Shown here: positions 1 to 6,312 of the stretch, piece by piece
How positions within the stretch are numbered: position 1 is the stretch's first letter
Layout: each line of letters opens with the position of its first letter
DNA from: VFJZ01 sp046598415
GTDB taxonomy: Bacteria > Actinomycetota > Thermoleophilia > Gaiellales > F1-60-MAGs149
Length of the DNA: 12,420 nt
Reading direction: 5' to 3'
Assembly: GCA_046598415.1 (NCBI GenBank)
Contig: JBKJIG010000169.1
Span: forward strand, 1-12,420
Notes under the pieces: generated by a model
The model's input: the letters and a program-made list of their open reading frames with translations, nothing else
The model's database searches: none
What the model was told of the DNA's origin: nothing
Program-made: the position numbers and the translations under genes

Positions 1-1577
1 ATGTCGAACTTCGCCTTCAGCTTGTCCAGGGCGGGCGGGCAGGGGTTGAGCGGGGTGCCGTCGGGAGCGACCGTCGGGTCGGTTACCGGCGGCTCGGGGG
101 CGGGGCCGTAGCACGACCGAAGAAGCGTGGCGAGACCGTTCCACGCCGGAATCCCACCGCGGATCACACCCCACCCGATCAGGCCTTGGCTATCGATCTG
201 CGAGATGGCGCGGGCGTGCTCGTCCGGGTCGGCAATCGCCTGCGCGTAGCCGAGCATGTCGGCGTGCAGGTCGCGCCACCACCTGCGCATCACGCCTTCG
301 ACGGCGGTCTGCCGCGCAAGGAAGACCGGATGGCTTGCTTCCAGCTCCTCTCGGCAGTGGTTGTGGAAGCAGGCTTCGTTCGGGGCGCAGAAGGTGACCC
401 AGTGCTGAATCTTCGCCTCGACCTCGGCCGCGAGGGTGATTTGCGAATCGGCGATCGCCTGCCCCGTGGCTAGCGCGGCGGTGTACGCCTGGCGCAACGG
501 CACCTTCTGCATCTCGATGAACTCGTCCGTCGCGCGACTCCGCGAGGTGGGGAGCTGATGCCGCTTCGGCTGCTGGAGCTTGATCGTGAGCCGGTTGTAG
601 TCGTCTGTCGCCTTGGTGAAGCGGGCGTTCGCCTCGTTGTCGAGGTTGGCGTAGTACTGGACGAATCCCTCAGCCTTCTGTGGCAGCGCCGGGTAGCCGA
701 TTGGCGGATACACGCCGGCCGGCGCTGCGGCAGCGGCGAAGTCGCTCGGCCGCGCCGTGCGCGCCCCGACGCAGGCGAGCCGCTCCTCGTCCCGCTCCAG
801 CGGCCGCTTGGCCGCCTCGCGGAACTCGCAGATCGCCTCCTCGGTGCGGCCGAGGCACAGCAGCGCCATCGCGCGGTTCTCACGCGCCTCGACCAGCCAC
901 GGGCTCAGCTTCAGGGCGCGGCGGCCGGCTGCGGCTGCGGCCGTGAACTGCCCGGTCCGAAACAGCGCGGCGGCGCGGTTCGTCTCGAGGACGGCGAGGG
1001 TCGGCACGCCGAACATCGCGAGCCGGCGCTGCGGTAGCTTCTGGGCCTTCGCGAGCAGCGCCAGCGCCTCGTTCGGCTTGCTGGCGTCGATCAGCAACGC
1101 AGCGGCATTGATGAGCAACAGCGGGTCGCGCGGCTTCCGCTGGGCCGCGATCAGCAGCGCGCCGAGGGCGCCCTTGCCACCGCCGGCCATGATGCCGGCG
1201 GCTGCGAGCCGCTCGGCGCCGACGGCCGTGCGGGTGAGCTTGTTCTTGCGCAGCTTCGTGGCGCGCGAGCCCTTCAGGCCGGCGGCCTTCCGCGAGGTCG
1301 CCAGCGCCGTCTTGAGGCCGACCTTCTTCGCCTTGACGCGGCCGGGCGGGAAGCTCGGCGGCGGCTTGAAGCCCGGCGGTAGCGCGGGGGCACAGGACAG
1401 CGCCCGCGCCGACTGCAGCAGTGTCCGGTAGGTCGCGTCGGGCAGCATCGGCCGCGAGTTGCGGAACGAGACCATGCTGGTGGTGCCGGTCACGGCGAGG
1501 GCGGGAGCGGCAGCCAGGCCGGCGGTGGCCAGCGCGAACACGGCGCAGCTGACCGCGGCCACGGACGATCGCGTCAC
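1..1577 (-). CDS. Secreted TPR-repeat protein with unrecognised C-terminal region (3' end cut by window edge)
   Basis: An uninterrupted frame reads from a GTG at 1577 to the left edge: 525 full codons and no stop. The start is supported by GGAAGGA about 8 nt upstream and by what follows it, a classical signal peptide: MTRSS, a hydrophobic stretch of about 20 residues, then a signal-peptidase I site after Ala28 (ALA before VTGTT). Residues about 45-135 are basic and rich in Pro, Lys and Ala. Residues about 135-275 look like tetratricopeptide repeats (for example NEALALLAKAQKL, GQFTAAAAAGRRALKLSP, GRTEEAICEFREAAKRP). From about 290 a charged, probably helical region follows (FVQYYANLDNEANARFTKAT), with three clustered cysteines near residue 395 (C-x5-C-x4-C, with FHNH between the last two) and a Pro-rich Cys pair near the visible end. 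The Cys pattern fits disulfides or metal binding outside the membrane. I do not recognise the C-terminal domain. The GNAT gene lies 78 bp upstream on the same strand, so co-transcription is possible. Confidence 0.82.
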   Translation of the reverse strand, partial: MTRSSVAAVSCAVFALATAGLAAAPALAVTGTTSMVSFRNSRPMLPDATYRTLLQSARALSCAPALPPGFKPPPSFPPGRVKAKKVGLKTALATSRKAAGLKGSRATKLRKNKLTRTAVGAERLAAAGIMAGGGKGALGALLIAAQRKPRDPLLLINAAALLIDASKPNEALALLAKAQKLPQRRLAMFGVPTLAVLETNRAAALFRTGQFTAAAAAGRRALKLSPWLVEARENRAMALLCLGRTEEAICEFREAAKRPLERDEERLACVGARTARPSDFAAAAAPAGVYPPIGYPALPQKAEGFVQYYANLDNEANARFTKATDDYNRLTIKLQQPKRHQLPTSRSRATDEFIEMQKVPLRQAYTAALATGQAIADSQITLAAEVEAKIQHWVTFCAPNEACFHNHCREELEASHPVFLARQTAVEGVMRRWWRDLHADMLGYAQAIADPDEHARAISQIDSQGLIGWGVIRGGIPAWNGLATLLRSCYGPAPEPPVTDPTVAPDGTPLNPCPPALDKLKAKFD

Positions 1578-1655
1578 AGGAGCGTTCCTTCCGTCAAGGG
1601 ACCTGGGCCCGTCGGAGTTTGTCAGTCGAAAGGCGGGATTACCACCGGCGGCTGA

Positions 1656-2120
1656 TCAGCGCGGCCGCGGCAGGGTCAGGAGCATCTGCACGCCCTGTTC
1701 CTCGTCGCGGACGAACCCGCAGGCGGCGTAGAAGGCGATCGCGCCGGGATTGTCGGCCAGCACCCAGGTCTCGGCGATGCGCTCGCGCTCCATCCAGGAC
1801 CGCATCGCCTCGATCAGCGCCCGGCCGGCGCCGTGGCGGCGGGCGTCGTGACGGACGCCGATCTCGAACAGCAGCAGCTCTCGCGGCGACTCGCTGCGAC
1901 GCCGCAGGACGTAGCAGAGGTTGAAGCCGACGATCGCGCCGTCGAGCTCCGCGACCCAGTGCAGCACGGCCGAGTCGGCCAGGTACGCCGCCGCGTCGGC
2001 GGGCTCCGGCGGCGTCGACGTGCCGCTGCGCCCCTCGAGGTCGAAGGCCTCCTCCTGCTCGCTGAGCAGCCGCAGCACCGGCTCGTCGCCGGGCCCCAGG
2101 AGCCGGATGCTGATCGTCAT
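1656..2120 (-). CDS. GNAT-family N-acetyltransferase, AAC(3)-I-like
   Basis: 154 residues, normal for a stand-alone GNAT domain. It should transfer acetyl from acetyl-CoA to an amine. The acetyl-CoA loop is the R-x-x-G-x-G motif at residues 94-99 (RRHGAG), after the motif-A strand ELLLFEIGV. The core AYLADSAVLHWVAELDGAIV, the FEIGV strand and the ending ADNPGAIAFYAACGF resemble the AAC(3)-I (gentamicin/fortimicin 3-N-acetyltransferase) branch. Many chromosomal members of that branch have no proven resistance role, so the substrate is unknown. The frame stays open upstream to 2519, but I chose the ATG at 2120 because the family N-terminus (MTISIRLLGPGD) begins there and the upstream part overlaps the divergent YCII gene. 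There is no Shine-Dalgarno site; a -10-like TATCGT ends 8 nt before the ATG, suggesting a leaderless mRNA. Confidence 0.85.
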   Translation of the reverse strand: MTISIRLLGPGDEPVLRLLSEQEEAFDLEGRSGTSTPPEPADAAAYLADSAVLHWVAELDGAIVGFNLCYVLRRRSESPRELLLFEIGVRHDARRHGAGRALIEAMRSWMERERIAETWVLADNPGAIAFYAACGFVRDEEQGVQMLLTLPRPR

Positions 2121-2128
2121 GGGCGGCC

Positions 2129-2134
2129 ACGATA
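2129..2134 (-). promoter_or_regulatory. Candidate -10 element of the GNAT gene (leaderless)
   Basis: TATCGT on the minus strand fits the TAnnnT pattern. With the usual 6-8-nt distance, transcription would start at or next to the ATG at 2120. No good -35 hexamer is visible 17 nt upstream. The absence of an RBS agrees with a leaderless transcript. Judged by eye only. Confidence 0.35.
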
Positions 2135-2225
2135 GCGGTCGGTCTGGTGGTCGCGGCGGGACGTTGTCGATTTCCGCTGCGCCGGTTCGTCGTACTGCCG
2201 ACCACCCCGACCAAGGAGTCCGACC

Positions 2226-2540
2226 ATGGGGACCTACCACCTGGCGTACAAGGGCGGCACGATGGCGGAGACCGACGCCGAGCGCGAGGCCGCGATGGCC
2301 GCGTGGGGCACGTTCCTCGGCGGCCTCGGCGAGCAGCTCGTCGACGCCGGCAACCCGTTCGGACCGGCCACCACCGTTGCTCCCGGCGGCGCGGTCAGCG
2401 ACGGCGCCGCCTCCGGCCTGTCCGGCTACTCGATCATCTCGTCCGACAGCCTGTCCGCCGCGACGGCGACCGCGAAGGACTGCCCGATCCTCTCCCAGGG
2501 CGGCAGCGTCGAGGTGCATGAGATCTTCCCGGTGATGTAG
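2226..2540 (+). CDS. YCII-related (DGPF-type) small protein
   Basis: 104 residues, the typical size of single-domain YCII/DGPF proteins. Family marks are the opening strand TYHLAYKGG followed by a short acidic helix (ETDAEREAAMAAWGTFLGGLG), a VDAGNPFGP loop, the central GYSIISSDSLSAATATAKDCP and the closing GGSVEVHEIFPV. The fold is a ferredoxin-like dimer related to the muconolactone-isomerase-type barrel. No reaction is established for most members. The start is the ATG at 2226, with AAGGAG about 8 nt upstream. It is transcribed away from the GNAT gene across a 105-bp gap. In other actinobacteria DGPF proteins are often encoded beside ECF sigma genes of the ECF42 group; none is adjacent here, and the sigma gene 8 kb away does not look related. 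Function unknown. Confidence 0.82.
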   Translation: MGTYHLAYKGGTMAETDAEREAAMAAWGTFLGGLGEQLVDAGNPFGPATTVAPGGAVSDGAASGLSGYSIISSDSLSAATATAKDCPILSQGGSVEVHEIFPVM

Positions 2541-2616
2541 GCCGCCCGCCGGGCTGTGGCGGCCGCCGTCACCGCCCGGCGATGCGGCCCGCGCCGGCGG
2601 CGTCAGGGTGGTTCCG

Positions 2617-2622
2617 TATCAT
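2617..2622 (+). promoter_or_regulatory. Candidate -10 element of the rhodanese/MBL gene
   Basis: TATCAT matches five of six positions of the TATAAT consensus, unusual in such GC-rich DNA. A start near 2629 would leave a leader of about 20 nt containing GGAGGAGGGAG before the GTG at 2649. No clear -35 element is seen. Inference from spacing and sequence only. Confidence 0.42.
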
Positions 2623-2648
2623 GCGGGCAGGACCGGAGGAGGGAGACC

Positions 2649-3791
2649 GTGACGCCGCCGTCCGAAACCGTTGTCGAGATCGACCCCGGCTCGTTCGAGC
2701 GCGAGCTGCGAAGTGGGGCGAACGTCCTCGTCGTCGACGTCCGCAACCGGCAGTCGTTCGCGGACTGGCACCTTCCCGAGGGCACCACGCCCGTCGTGAA
2801 CGTGCCGGAGGCCGAGCTGGCCGCCGATCCCTCGGGAGCGCTCGCGGGCCTCGCCGCCGGCGCGGCGGTGCGCGTGATCTGCGACGCCGGCAACGCGTCG
2901 AAGCGCGGCGCGGCCGTGCTCGAGCAGATCGGCGGCGATGTCCGCAGCGTCCACGCCGGCATGATCGGCTGGTCGCGCGTGCTGCAGTACGACGACGTGC
3001 CTCTGCCGGGCGCGATCTCGGTCGTGCAGTTCCGACGCGAGGCGCGCGGCTGCCTCTCGTACCTGGTGGCCGCCGACGGCGAGGGGCTGGTGGTCGACCC
3101 GGCGCCCGACGTGCGTCCGTACCTCGACGCTGCTGCGTGCCGGGGGGTGCGCATCCGGCACGTGCTGGACACGCACGTGCACGCCGACCACCTCTCGGGC
3201 GCGCGCGGCCTGGTGCAGCTGTCGGGCGCGACGCTCCACCTCTCGCACCGGGCGCTCGCGCGCGGCGTCGCCTTCGCGGCCGACGTGATGGGTGTCGGCG
3301 ACGACGATCCGATCGCGCTCGGCGGGCACGAGGTGCGCGTCATCGCGCTGCCGGGCCACACGACCGACATGGTCGGCGTCCGGATCGGCGACGTGGCGCT
3401 GATCGGTGGCGACTCGCTGTTCCTCGACTCGGTCGCACGCCCCGATCTGGAGGCCGGCGACGAGGGTTCCGACGGCGCCGCGCGTCAGCTGCACCGTACG
3501 CTCCGCGAGCGGATCGCGACGCTGCCGCCGACCATGCTGCTGCTGCCGTGCCACTACGCCGGCGGCCGTCTCGACGGCCCGCTGGTGCGGCCGTTGGGCG
3601 AGGTGCTGGTCGCCGTCCCCGAGGTGGCGCTGGACGAGGATGCGTTCGTGCGCCAGGTGCTGAGCGCGATGCCACCGAGGCCGCTGAACTACCTGGCCAT
3701 CATCGGTGTCAACCTCGGCGACGATCTGGCGCCCGACGCAGCTGCCCGCCTGGAGGTGGGCGCGAACAACTGCGCCGCGAAGCGCGCGTGA
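2649..3791 (+). CDS. Rhodanese + metallo-beta-lactamase fusion, persulfide dioxygenase (ETHE1)-like
   Basis: 380 residues in two domains. Residues about 8-118 are a rhodanese domain (VVDVRNRQSFADWHLPEG) with the active loop CDAGNAS starting at Cys78, the presumed persulfide carrier. Residues about 122-340 are an MBL fold with HVHADH (176-181), LPGHT (His237), GDSLF (Asp255) and LPCHY (His302). The C-terminal PPRPLNYLAIIGVNLG resembles the tail of ETHE1-type persulfide dioxygenases, which oxidise glutathione persulfide to sulfite using one iron. The likely role is cytosolic sulfide/persulfide detoxification, the rhodanese moving sulfane sulfur. Characterised fusions (PRF, CstB) place the MBL domain first, so this order is reversed. 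A hydrolase using another thioester cannot be excluded. The start is the GTG at 2649 behind GGAGGAGGGAG; an earlier ATG at 2556 adds 31 low-complexity residues and is unlikely. Confidence 0.88.
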   Translation: MTPPSETVVEIDPGSFERELRSGANVLVVDVRNRQSFADWHLPEGTTPVVNVPEAELAADPSGALAGLAAGAAVRVICDAGNASKRGAAVLEQIGGDVRSVHAGMIGWSRVLQYDDVPLPGAISVVQFRREARGCLSYLVAADGEGLVVDPAPDVRPYLDAAACRGVRIRHVLDTHVHADHLSGARGLVQLSGATLHLSHRALARGVAFAADVMGVGDDDPIALGGHEVRVIALPGHTTDMVGVRIGDVALIGGDSLFLDSVARPDLEAGDEGSDGAARQLHRTLRERIATLPPTMLLLPCHYAGGRLDGPLVRPLGEVLVAVPEVALDEDAFVRQVLSAMPPRPLNYLAIIGVNLGDDLAPDAAARLEVGANNCAAKRA

Positions 3792-3810
3792 GCGTTTCGG
3801 CACCAGGTTC

Positions 3811-3824
3811 CCATGACGTCATGG
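3811..3824. promoter_or_regulatory. 14-bp perfect palindrome CCATGACGTCATGG, possible operator
   Basis: A perfect 7+7 palindrome with no spacer. It starts 19 nt after the rhodanese/MBL stop and lies about 70 bp before the candidate -10 of the VOC gene. It could be a repressor or activator site for a symmetric dimer. A chance occurrence is not negligible: roughly one such palindrome is expected per 16 kb of random sequence. Confidence 0.25.
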
Positions 3825-3891
3825 TCGCGGATCGGCCGCCTCGGGGTCTTGGAACGAGCGCCGGCGCCGGCCGGCGGGTCAGTCACAGGAG

Positions 3892-3897
3892 TACGAT
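3892..3897 (+). promoter_or_regulatory. Candidate -10 element of the VOC gene
   Basis: TACGAT follows the TAnnnT pattern in a GC-rich gap. It would give a leader of about 38 nt carrying AGGAGG before the GTG at 3942. No convincing -35 hexamer is present. Confidence 0.3.
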
Positions 3898-3941
3898 TTG
3901 CCGCGCCGTCCCCTGCAGCGGCGACGTCCGAGGAGGCGTGT

Positions 3942-4301
3942 GTGCTTGACCATGTCGCGATCGGCGTGGCCGATCTGGATCGCAGCCGCGCGTTCTACGA
4001 GGCAGCCCTCGCGCCTCTGGGCCTCTCCGTGGTGCTCAATCGGCCCGGCTCCGTCGGCTTCGGCGATCGCCGTCCGTTCTTCTTCCTCGCCGACCGCGCT
4101 GCGTCGGCACGGGTACATATCGCCTTCTCATCGCCCGACCGGGCCGGGTGCGACGGCTTCCACGAGGCTGCGCTCGCTGCCGGCGGCACCGACAACGGCG
4201 CCCCGGGGCCGCGTCCGGTCTACCACCAGCACTACTACGGTGCGTTCGTGCTCGACCCCGACGGCAACAACGTCGAGGCCGTCTGTCACGCACCGGCGTA
4301 G
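3942..4301 (+). CDS. VOC (glyoxalase/bleomycin-resistance/dioxygenase) superfamily protein
   Basis: 119 residues, a single glyoxalase-type unit of two beta-alpha-beta-beta-beta modules. It opens with LDHVAIGVADLDRSRAFYEAALAPLG and closes with YYGAFVLDPDGNNVEAV, both diagnostic of the superfamily. Likely metal ligands are His4, His59 (VHIAF), possibly His97 (HQHYYGAF) and Glu112 (NNVEA). Members act as lyases, isomerases, dioxygenases or thiol transferases, so no substrate can be named. The start is the GTG at 3942 because AGGAGG lies 5 nt upstream and the family N-terminus begins there. A longer frame from an ATG at 3813 would prefix a stretch unlike the family. The 150-bp gap from the sulfur gene, with its own candidate -10, argues for separate transcription. 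Confidence 0.85.
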   Translation: MLDHVAIGVADLDRSRAFYEAALAPLGLSVVLNRPGSVGFGDRRPFFFLADRAASARVHIAFSSPDRAGCDGFHEAALAAGGTDNGAPGPRPVYHQHYYGAFVLDPDGNNVEAVCHAPA

Positions 4302-4361
4302 ATCAGCCGCCCGCGCCATCGACGCAGTGGTGTCCGACTCCCGGCGGGCGTGCCTCACCGG

Positions 4362-4367
4362 TACGCT
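4362..4367 (+). promoter_or_regulatory. Candidate -10 element of the cupin gene
   Basis: TACGCT (TAnnnT) lies 28 nt before the ATG at 4396, giving a leader of about 22 nt with the purine-rich GGAGCAGGGAG. There is no matching -35 hexamer. Weak evidence. Confidence 0.25.
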
Positions 4368-4395
4368 TGCCGCCGAATCCGCGGAGCAGGGAGCG

Positions 4396-4743
4396 ATGAC
4401 GATGGCAGGCGTGACACGGCTCGATCCGGGGGCACTCGCCTCCAAGCCCGACGTGCAGGAGGGCCCGGCGCTCACCCGCACGGCCGAGCTGGCGATGTTC
4501 GGCACCGGCCTCACCGCCGGCGTCTGGTCGGCCGAGCCTCACGTCGAGCACATCGCGTCCTACCCGGTGGACGAGGTCTGCGTCCTGCTCGAAGGCACGC
4601 TCATCCTGCGCACGCCCGACGGCGAACCGCAGACATTCCGCGCCGGCGAGGCGTTCTCGATCGCGCGCGGCACCGAGTGCACGTGGGACCAGCCGGAGAA
4701 GATCCGCAAGGTCTACGTGATCCGGGAGACGGCCGAGGGCTGA
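4396..4743 (+). CDS. Cupin_3 (DUF861)-family protein
   Basis: 115 residues forming one cupin barrel. The family signature is clear: GVWSAEPHVEHIASYPVDE around residues 42-60, then VCVLLEGTLIL (61-71), the turn FRAGEAFSIARG and the closing TWDQPEKIRKVYVI. This is the Cupin_3 group related to (S)-ureidoglycine aminohydrolase and EutQ-like cupins. Stand-alone members of this length are common in bacteria and mostly uncharacterised, so the substrate is unknown. The start may be the ATG at 4396 or the one at 4402 two codons later. AGGGAG is 2 nt from the first and 8 nt from the second, so 4402 has the better spacing; the choice does not affect the domain. The gene converges on the ankyrin gene with only 1 nt between the two stop codons. 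Confidence 0.85.
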   Translation: MTMAGVTRLDPGALASKPDVQEGPALTRTAELAMFGTGLTAGVWSAEPHVEHIASYPVDEVCVLLEGTLILRTPDGEPQTFRAGEAFSIARGTECTWDQPEKIRKVYVIRETAEG

Positions 4744-4744
4744 A

Positions 4745-6151
4745 CTACACCCGGCGCCCGGCCAGCAGCTTCTTCGCAGCCCTCTGGTCGCCGTGCTCGG
4801 CCCAGTTCTCCGGCAGCCCGCCGTAGAGCGCGTCGCGCAGCGTCGCGTCGGCGCCGGCGTCGAGCAGCAGCTCGATCGCGTCCACGTGACCGCCCTGCGC
4901 GGCCAGGTGCAGCGGCGTCACGCCCTCGCCGTGCGTGGGGCCACCGAACGTCGAGATGCCGCTCGGATCGGCGCCCGCCTGCAGCAGCACGCGCACGGCG
5001 TCGGTGCGGCCGAAAGCGGCGGCCCACGCCAGCGGCGTGCCGCGATAGACGTCGGCCTCGAGGTTCGCGCCGCGCTCGACCAGCGCCGTGATGGCCGCGG
5101 CGCGGTCAGCGCGCGCGGCCCACGACAGGGCCTCGTCCAGCACCTCCTGCGGGTCGTCCGTGGGCTGCCAGAACGGGAAGCCGCCGTGCGGGCGGTAGAA
5201 GCCGCGGTGCGCTCCGGCGGCGGGATCCAGCGTGCCGTCGGGGGCGACCAGCGCGGCGATCATCGCGGTCCGCCCGAGGCCCGCCGCGACCCGCAGGTTG
5301 CCCGGCGCGAGGCCGATCCGATCGACCAGCGCCGGCGGCACGGGGTGGCCCCAGAACAGCGCGATCACGAGCGGCGTGCCGCCGTCGCCGCGGGCGTAGG
5401 TGTCGGCGGGGGCGCCGGCTGCGAGCAGCATCTCGGCCAGGTCGACGCGGCCGCTGTAGGCCGCCTGGTGCAGCGGCGTCCAGCCGTGCGCGTTGCCGCG
5501 CGCCGGGTCGGCGCCGCGCTCGAGGAGCAGCCTGACGATGCGGACATCGCCATTTGAGCCCGCCATTCCGAGCAGGTCGTTGCCGTTCGTGCCGCGCAGC
5601 CCGACCAGCTCGGGCGAGCGGTCGAGCAGCTCGGCCAGCCGCTGCGAATCGCGCGCCTCGACGGCGTCGAACGCCTGCGCGAACGGCTCGCCGGCGGAGC
5701 GCAGCGACCGCACGTGGCGGCCGAACGCCGACCAGCTTGCGAAACCGTGCTCGTGCGCCACCACCGTCCGCGCGCCGGCCTCGGTCAGCGGCGCGTCCCA
5801 GCGGGCGAACGCCGCCACGGCGCCCGGGCCGGCGTCGGTGGCCGAGGCCAGCAGGCCCGCCGCGCGCTCGCGGTGGTAGTCGAGGTCGTCGCGGTAGGCG
5901 TGCTGCAGGTCGGGCCCGTGGGCGGCGACACGCTCGACGTAGGCGCGCAGCCGGGCCCAGCTCGCGAAGCCGTGCTCGCGGGCGATCACCAGCTGCGCGT
6001 CGGCCAGCACCGGCACACCGCGCGGGTGCGGGTGCTGCGTCTGCAGGCGCTGCGCCGCGGCCGGATCGCCGGCACGGACGGCTCGCAGCAGGTCCTTCGC
6101 ACGGCGCCGGAGCTGCTCCAGACTGGGAGAGGCGGGAAGCCTCGGGCTCAC
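4745..6151 (-). CDS. Ankyrin-repeat protein with duplicated N-terminal EHGFASW module
   Basis: 468 residues. It begins SLEQLRRRAKDLLRAVRAGD, an N-terminal helix pair seen in many actinobacterial ankyrin proteins, followed by LADAQLVIAREHGFASWARL (EHGFASW at 59-65). A second copy, ARTVVAHEHGFASWSAF, has the same seven residues at 134-140. Ankyrin repeats occupy about 190-275 (NGDVRIVRLLLERGAD, GWTPLHQAAYSGRVDLAEMLLAAGA) and about 350-460 (RGTPLAWAAAFGRTDAVRVL, GVTPLHLAAQGGHVDAIELL). There is no signal peptide or membrane helix, so it is probably a cytosolic protein-binding scaffold with unknown partner. The start is the GTG at 6151, where GGAGG (6157-6161) sits 5 nt upstream. The frame continues open to 7198 but that part lies under the GH130 gene in another frame. 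No -10 element was found close to the start. Confidence 0.87.
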   Translation of the reverse strand: MSPRLPASPSLEQLRRRAKDLLRAVRAGDPAAAQRLQTQHPHPRGVPVLADAQLVIAREHGFASWARLRAYVERVAAHGPDLQHAYRDDLDYHRERAAGLLASATDAGPGAVAAFARWDAPLTEAGARTVVAHEHGFASWSAFGRHVRSLRSAGEPFAQAFDAVEARDSQRLAELLDRSPELVGLRGTNGNDLLGMAGSNGDVRIVRLLLERGADPARGNAHGWTPLHQAAYSGRVDLAEMLLAAGAPADTYARGDGGTPLVIALFWGHPVPPALVDRIGLAPGNLRVAAGLGRTAMIAALVAPDGTLDPAAGAHRGFYRPHGGFPFWQPTDDPQEVLDEALSWAARADRAAAITALVERGANLEADVYRGTPLAWAAAFGRTDAVRVLLQAGADPSGISTFGGPTHGEGVTPLHLAAQGGHVDAIELLLDAGADATLRDALYGGLPENWAEHGDQRAAKKLLAGRRV

Positions 6152-6260
6152 GACATCCTCCGTTCTCGAATGCCCGGTGTCCGCGGCGTCAGGCAAGAAG
6201 GGAGGTGACGGCCAAGCACGTGCAATGAAGGGGTGGGCTCGGCCCTGTCCGCGGACGGGA

Positions 6261-6277
6261 CGCGGCCCCGGGCCGCG
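6261..6277 (-). terminator. GC palindrome downstream of the GH130 gene, possible terminator
   Basis: A 17-nt perfect palindrome with 8-nt arms around a central C lies 36 nt past the GH130 stop, with a second small palindrome GTCCGCGGAC at 6248-6257. There is no T tract on either side, so intrinsic termination would be atypical; GC-rich actinobacterial terminators often lack one. The 161-bp gap (6152-6312) holds nothing else I can support. Confidence 0.25.
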
Positions 6278-6312
6278 CTGGCGGGAACCGTAGCGCGCCG
6301 GCGCATGATCCG

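Noticed and set aside
757..1431. 224-codon plus-strand frame over the TPR gene
   Set aside because: Ser/Arg/Ala-rich antisense frame; the minus-strand frame has a signal peptide and TPR-like repeats and is open over 525 codons.
1656..2540. The YCII gene and the ECF sigma factor as an ECF42-type regulatory pair
   Set aside because: The sigma gene is over 8 kb away on the other strand inside its own operon with a zinc-finger partner. ECF42 factors are normally adjacent to their DGPF gene and carry a long C-terminal extension that is absent here.
3813..3941. N-terminal extension of the VOC protein from an ATG at 3813
   Set aside because: It adds 43 residues unlike the family; AGGAGG at 3931-3936 points to the GTG at 3942, where the usual VOC opening strand begins.
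2582..3949. 455-codon plus-strand frame and 394-codon minus-strand frame (2619-3803) over the rhodanese/MBL gene
   Set aside because: Both are low-complexity Arg/Ala/Pro sequences without motifs, whereas the accepted frame has every catalytic motif of two domains.
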